64,000 nucleotides of DNA from Acorus gramineus (lineage: Eukaryota; Streptophyta; Magnoliopsida; Acorales; Acoraceae). Position 1 is the first letter of the stretch, and each line of letters starts with the position of its first letter. Both the position numbers and the translations under genes were made by a program. Positions 62,060 to 64,000 of the stretch are shown here, one piece after another. The notes beneath the pieces were generated by a model. The model worked only from the letters and a program-made list of their open reading frames with translations. It searched no databases and had not been told where the DNA came from. Location of the stretch: contig CM060853.1 in NCBI GenBank assembly GCA_030737835.1, forward strand, positions 18,224,895 to 18,288,894. Direction: 5' to 3'.

Positions 62060-63690
62060 TTTCAGATAATGATTTAGAACCACGTTCAGTGGATGAATGC
62101 AGACGAAAAAAATTGTTGGCCACAATGGAAAGCTGCTATTCAAACAGAATTGGATTCACTTGCAAAACACCAAGTATTTGGACCAGTAGTCCTAACCCCT
62201 GAAGGTGTTAAACCAGTAGGATGTAAATGGGTGTTTGCGAGAAAACGAAATGAAAGAAACGAGATTGTTAGATACAAAGCTCGTCTTGTGGCACAGGGTT
62301 TCCTGCAGAGACCTGGGATAGATTTTGAAGAGACATATTCTCCTGTGATGGACACAATCACATTTCGGTATTTAATTAGTCTTGTAGTCTCAGAAGGACT
62401 TGACATGCAGCTAATGGATGTGGTTACTGCATATTTATATGGAAAATTAGATACCGACATTTATATGAAAGTTCCTGAAGGACTAAAATTGCCTGAAGCA
62501 AAACCACGAAACATGTACTCAATCAAGCTAAGACGATCCTTGTATGGGTTAAAGCAATCTGGACGAATGTGGTATAACCGTCTTAGTGAGTACTTAATAA
62601 AAGAAGGATATGTCAATGATCCAATATGCCCCTGTATATTTATTAAGAAAACGGAACTCGGATTTACCATTATTGCAGTATATGTTGATGATATTAATCT
62701 AATTGGGACTCCTGAAGAGCTCGAAAAGGCTTCCGAATATCTGAAAAAGGAGTTTGAAATGAAAGATCTTGGAAAAACAAGATATTGTCTCGGCTTGCAA
62801 ATTGAGCAAAGTTCAAATGGGATACTTGTTCATCAAACAACATATGTTGAAAAAATCCTGAAGCGTTTTAATATGGACAAATGTCATCCATTAAATACTC
62901 CAGATAGTAAGGTTACTTGACCCAAAGAGGGACCCTTTTCGTCCAAAAGAAGATACTGAAAATCTTCTTGGTCCTGAAGTACCATATCTTAGTGCAATTG
63001 GTGCCTTATTATATTTGGCCCAATGCACTAGACCTGACATTGCATTTTCAGTTAATTTATTGGCCAGATTTAGCTCTGCACCAACTCGAAGGCATTGGAA
63101 TGGTGTGAAGCACATTTTTCGTTATCTTCGTGGAACGTCAGACATGGGTCTATTCTATGCAAAGGATTCCAATAATGGTGCACAACTAAAGGGTTATGCA
63201 GATTCAGGATATCTTTCAGATCCTCACAAGGCTCGCTCACAAACAGGCTATGTATTCACTTGCGGTGGCACAGCAATCTCTTGGCGATCTACGAAACAGA
63301 CTTTGGTCGCCACGTCTTCTAACCACTCTGAGATTCTTGCACTCCACGAAGCAAGCCGGGAATGCGTGTGGATAAGGTCTTTGGTTCATCATATTCGTAC
63401 TGCATGCGGACTATCTCTCATTACAGATGTTCCAACAACTATATATGAAGACAATGCAGCATGCATTGCTCAAATCAAAGGGGGATATATCAAGGGTGAT
63501 AGAACAAAGCATATTTCTCCAAAATTCTTTTACACTCATGAGCTCCAAGAGAGATGAAATTGATGTTCAACAAATTCAGTCAAAGGACAATCTTGCAGAT
63601 TTGTTTACTAAAGCTTTGTCGACATCAACATTCAAGAAGCTGGTGTATGAAATCGGGATGCGACGAGTTTGCGACCAAAATTCTTGAAAT
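62060..63690 (+). mobile_element. Reverse transcriptase and RNase H region of the copia element
   Basis: Copia-type reverse transcriptase motifs are clear: VGCKWVFARKRN, YKARLVAQGF, LYGLKQSGRMWY and the active-site YVDDI. After it the RNase H part is recognisable (YADSGYLSDPHKARSQTGYV; TLVATSSNHSEILALHEASR; KHISPKFFY). The region is interrupted and not functional as it stands. Confidence 0.9.
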
Positions 63691-63735
63691 CTTGTACTTA
63701 TGAGGGGGAGTAATTTTTTATGACATTTTGCGAAC

Positions 63736-63904
63736 TGTACTCTTTTCCTTCGCCTAGGTTTTGTCCCATTGGGTTTTCCTGGCAAGGTTTTAATGAGGCA
63801 GTGTCAAACGCATACACTATTATACGATTAAGTTACATTGTACTCTTTTTCCTTCGCTTTGGTTTTTTCCCATTGGGTTTTCCAAGCAAGGTTTTAATGA
63901 GGCA
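63736..63904 (+). repeat. Direct repeat pair before the 3' LTR
   Basis: Copies 63736-63800 and 63839-63904 share TGTACTC, CCCATTGGGTTTTCC and GCAAGGTTTTAATGAGGCA. CATTGGGTTTTCC-GCAAGGTTTTAATGAGGCA blocks are a familiar 3' feature of plant copia elements. Confidence 0.8.
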
Positions 63905-63928
63905 ATTTTCTTAGCGTGGTGGTCATCC

Positions 63929-63937
63929 AAGGGGGAG
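63929..63937 (+). other. Polypurine tract
   Basis: AAGGGGGAG directly precedes the 3' LTR start TGTTGTGA, the expected position of the plus-strand primer. Confidence 0.75.
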
Positions 63938-64000
63938 TGTTGTGAATATGGTGGATAACCACCACTTCTCTAACCTATAACCTCCCCCACTCTTCAACTC
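63938..64000 (+). repeat. Start of the 3' LTR, cut by the window edge
   Basis: These 63 bp match the beginning of the 5' LTR at 58560 with a single one-base length difference. The remainder, about 240 bp, should lie beyond the window. Confidence 0.9.

Larger units (their letters stand above)
58560..64000 (+). mobile_element. Ty1/copia LTR retrotransposon, broken, right end beyond window
   Basis: An LTR element in plus orientation: 5' LTR 58560-58862, putative primer-binding site, a repeat-rich leader, integrase tail, reverse transcriptase and RNase H regions, a polypurine tract at 63929-63937, and the start of the 3' LTR at 63938. The order integrase before reverse transcriptase, and the protein motifs, place it in Ty1/copia. 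Gag and protease are not recognisable, and the pol region is interrupted several times, so the copy is dead. The 63 bp of 3' LTR visible differ from the 5' LTR by one base, which hints at a fairly recent insertion but is too short to date. Confidence 0.92.

Noticed and set aside
61614-62460. Minus-strand frames of 106-119 codons over the copia pol region
   Set aside because: They are antisense shadows of the integrase-linker and reverse transcriptase coding sequence and show no motifs of their own.

Overview
The window is nuclear DNA of a flowering plant. It holds five spliced genes with GT/AG introns, AT-rich spacers and introns, and many MITE, Mutator-like, LINE, SINE and copia sequences. 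The first exons of several genes (BEACH, HMA5, ADF, GSTT) are clearly more GC-rich than later exons. This 5'-to-3' GC gradient is more typical of monocots, so I lean to a monocot, without proof.

All five host genes lie on the minus strand. From left to right: (1) positions 81-22053 hold the first 13 coding exons (1865 codons) of a BEACH domain protein C2 (BCHC2)-like gene, whose PH-BEACH and WD40 part lies off the left edge. (2) 25796-27327 is an actin-depolymerizing factor, 139 aa in three exons, the first carrying only the ATG. (3) 28557-32995 is an RNase H1-like protein of about 343 aa, with an intact-looking hybrid-binding domain but an RNase H fold that lacks most catalytic acidic residues. 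(4) 36240-42912 is a theta-class glutathione S-transferase, 250 aa in seven exons, ending in the peroxisomal signal SKL. (5) 47042-53880 is a heavy-metal P1B-ATPase of the HMA5 copper type, 990 aa in six exons. The reading frame stays open across every junction I chose, and the four complete genes end at a stop. The genes are unrelated in pathway; nothing suggests a cluster with a shared function.

The spacers and introns are shaped by transposons. Four foldback elements with long inverted arms have exact or one-mismatch 9-bp target duplications typical of Mutator-like elements (24614-25394, 33375-34271, 45426-45844, 45855-46781), and a fifth has an imperfect one (57200-57758). Two of these sit next to each other on the same target. 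There are also a near-perfect 276-bp hairpin element (58244-58519), a foldback element starting about 75 bp upstream of the GST start codon, two copies of one MITE family, a nested MITE pair, several L1-type LINE 3' fragments in BCHC2 introns, and three tRNA-like SINE candidates.

The right end (58560 to the window edge) is a broken Ty1/copia LTR retrotransposon on the plus strand. It has a 303-bp 5' LTR, a leader of tandem repeats, recognisable integrase-tail, reverse transcriptase and RNase H regions, a polypurine tract and the start of the 3' LTR. I found no clearly new functional system. The most interesting items are the apparently non-catalytic RNase H1-like gene and the unusual density of foldback DNA elements.
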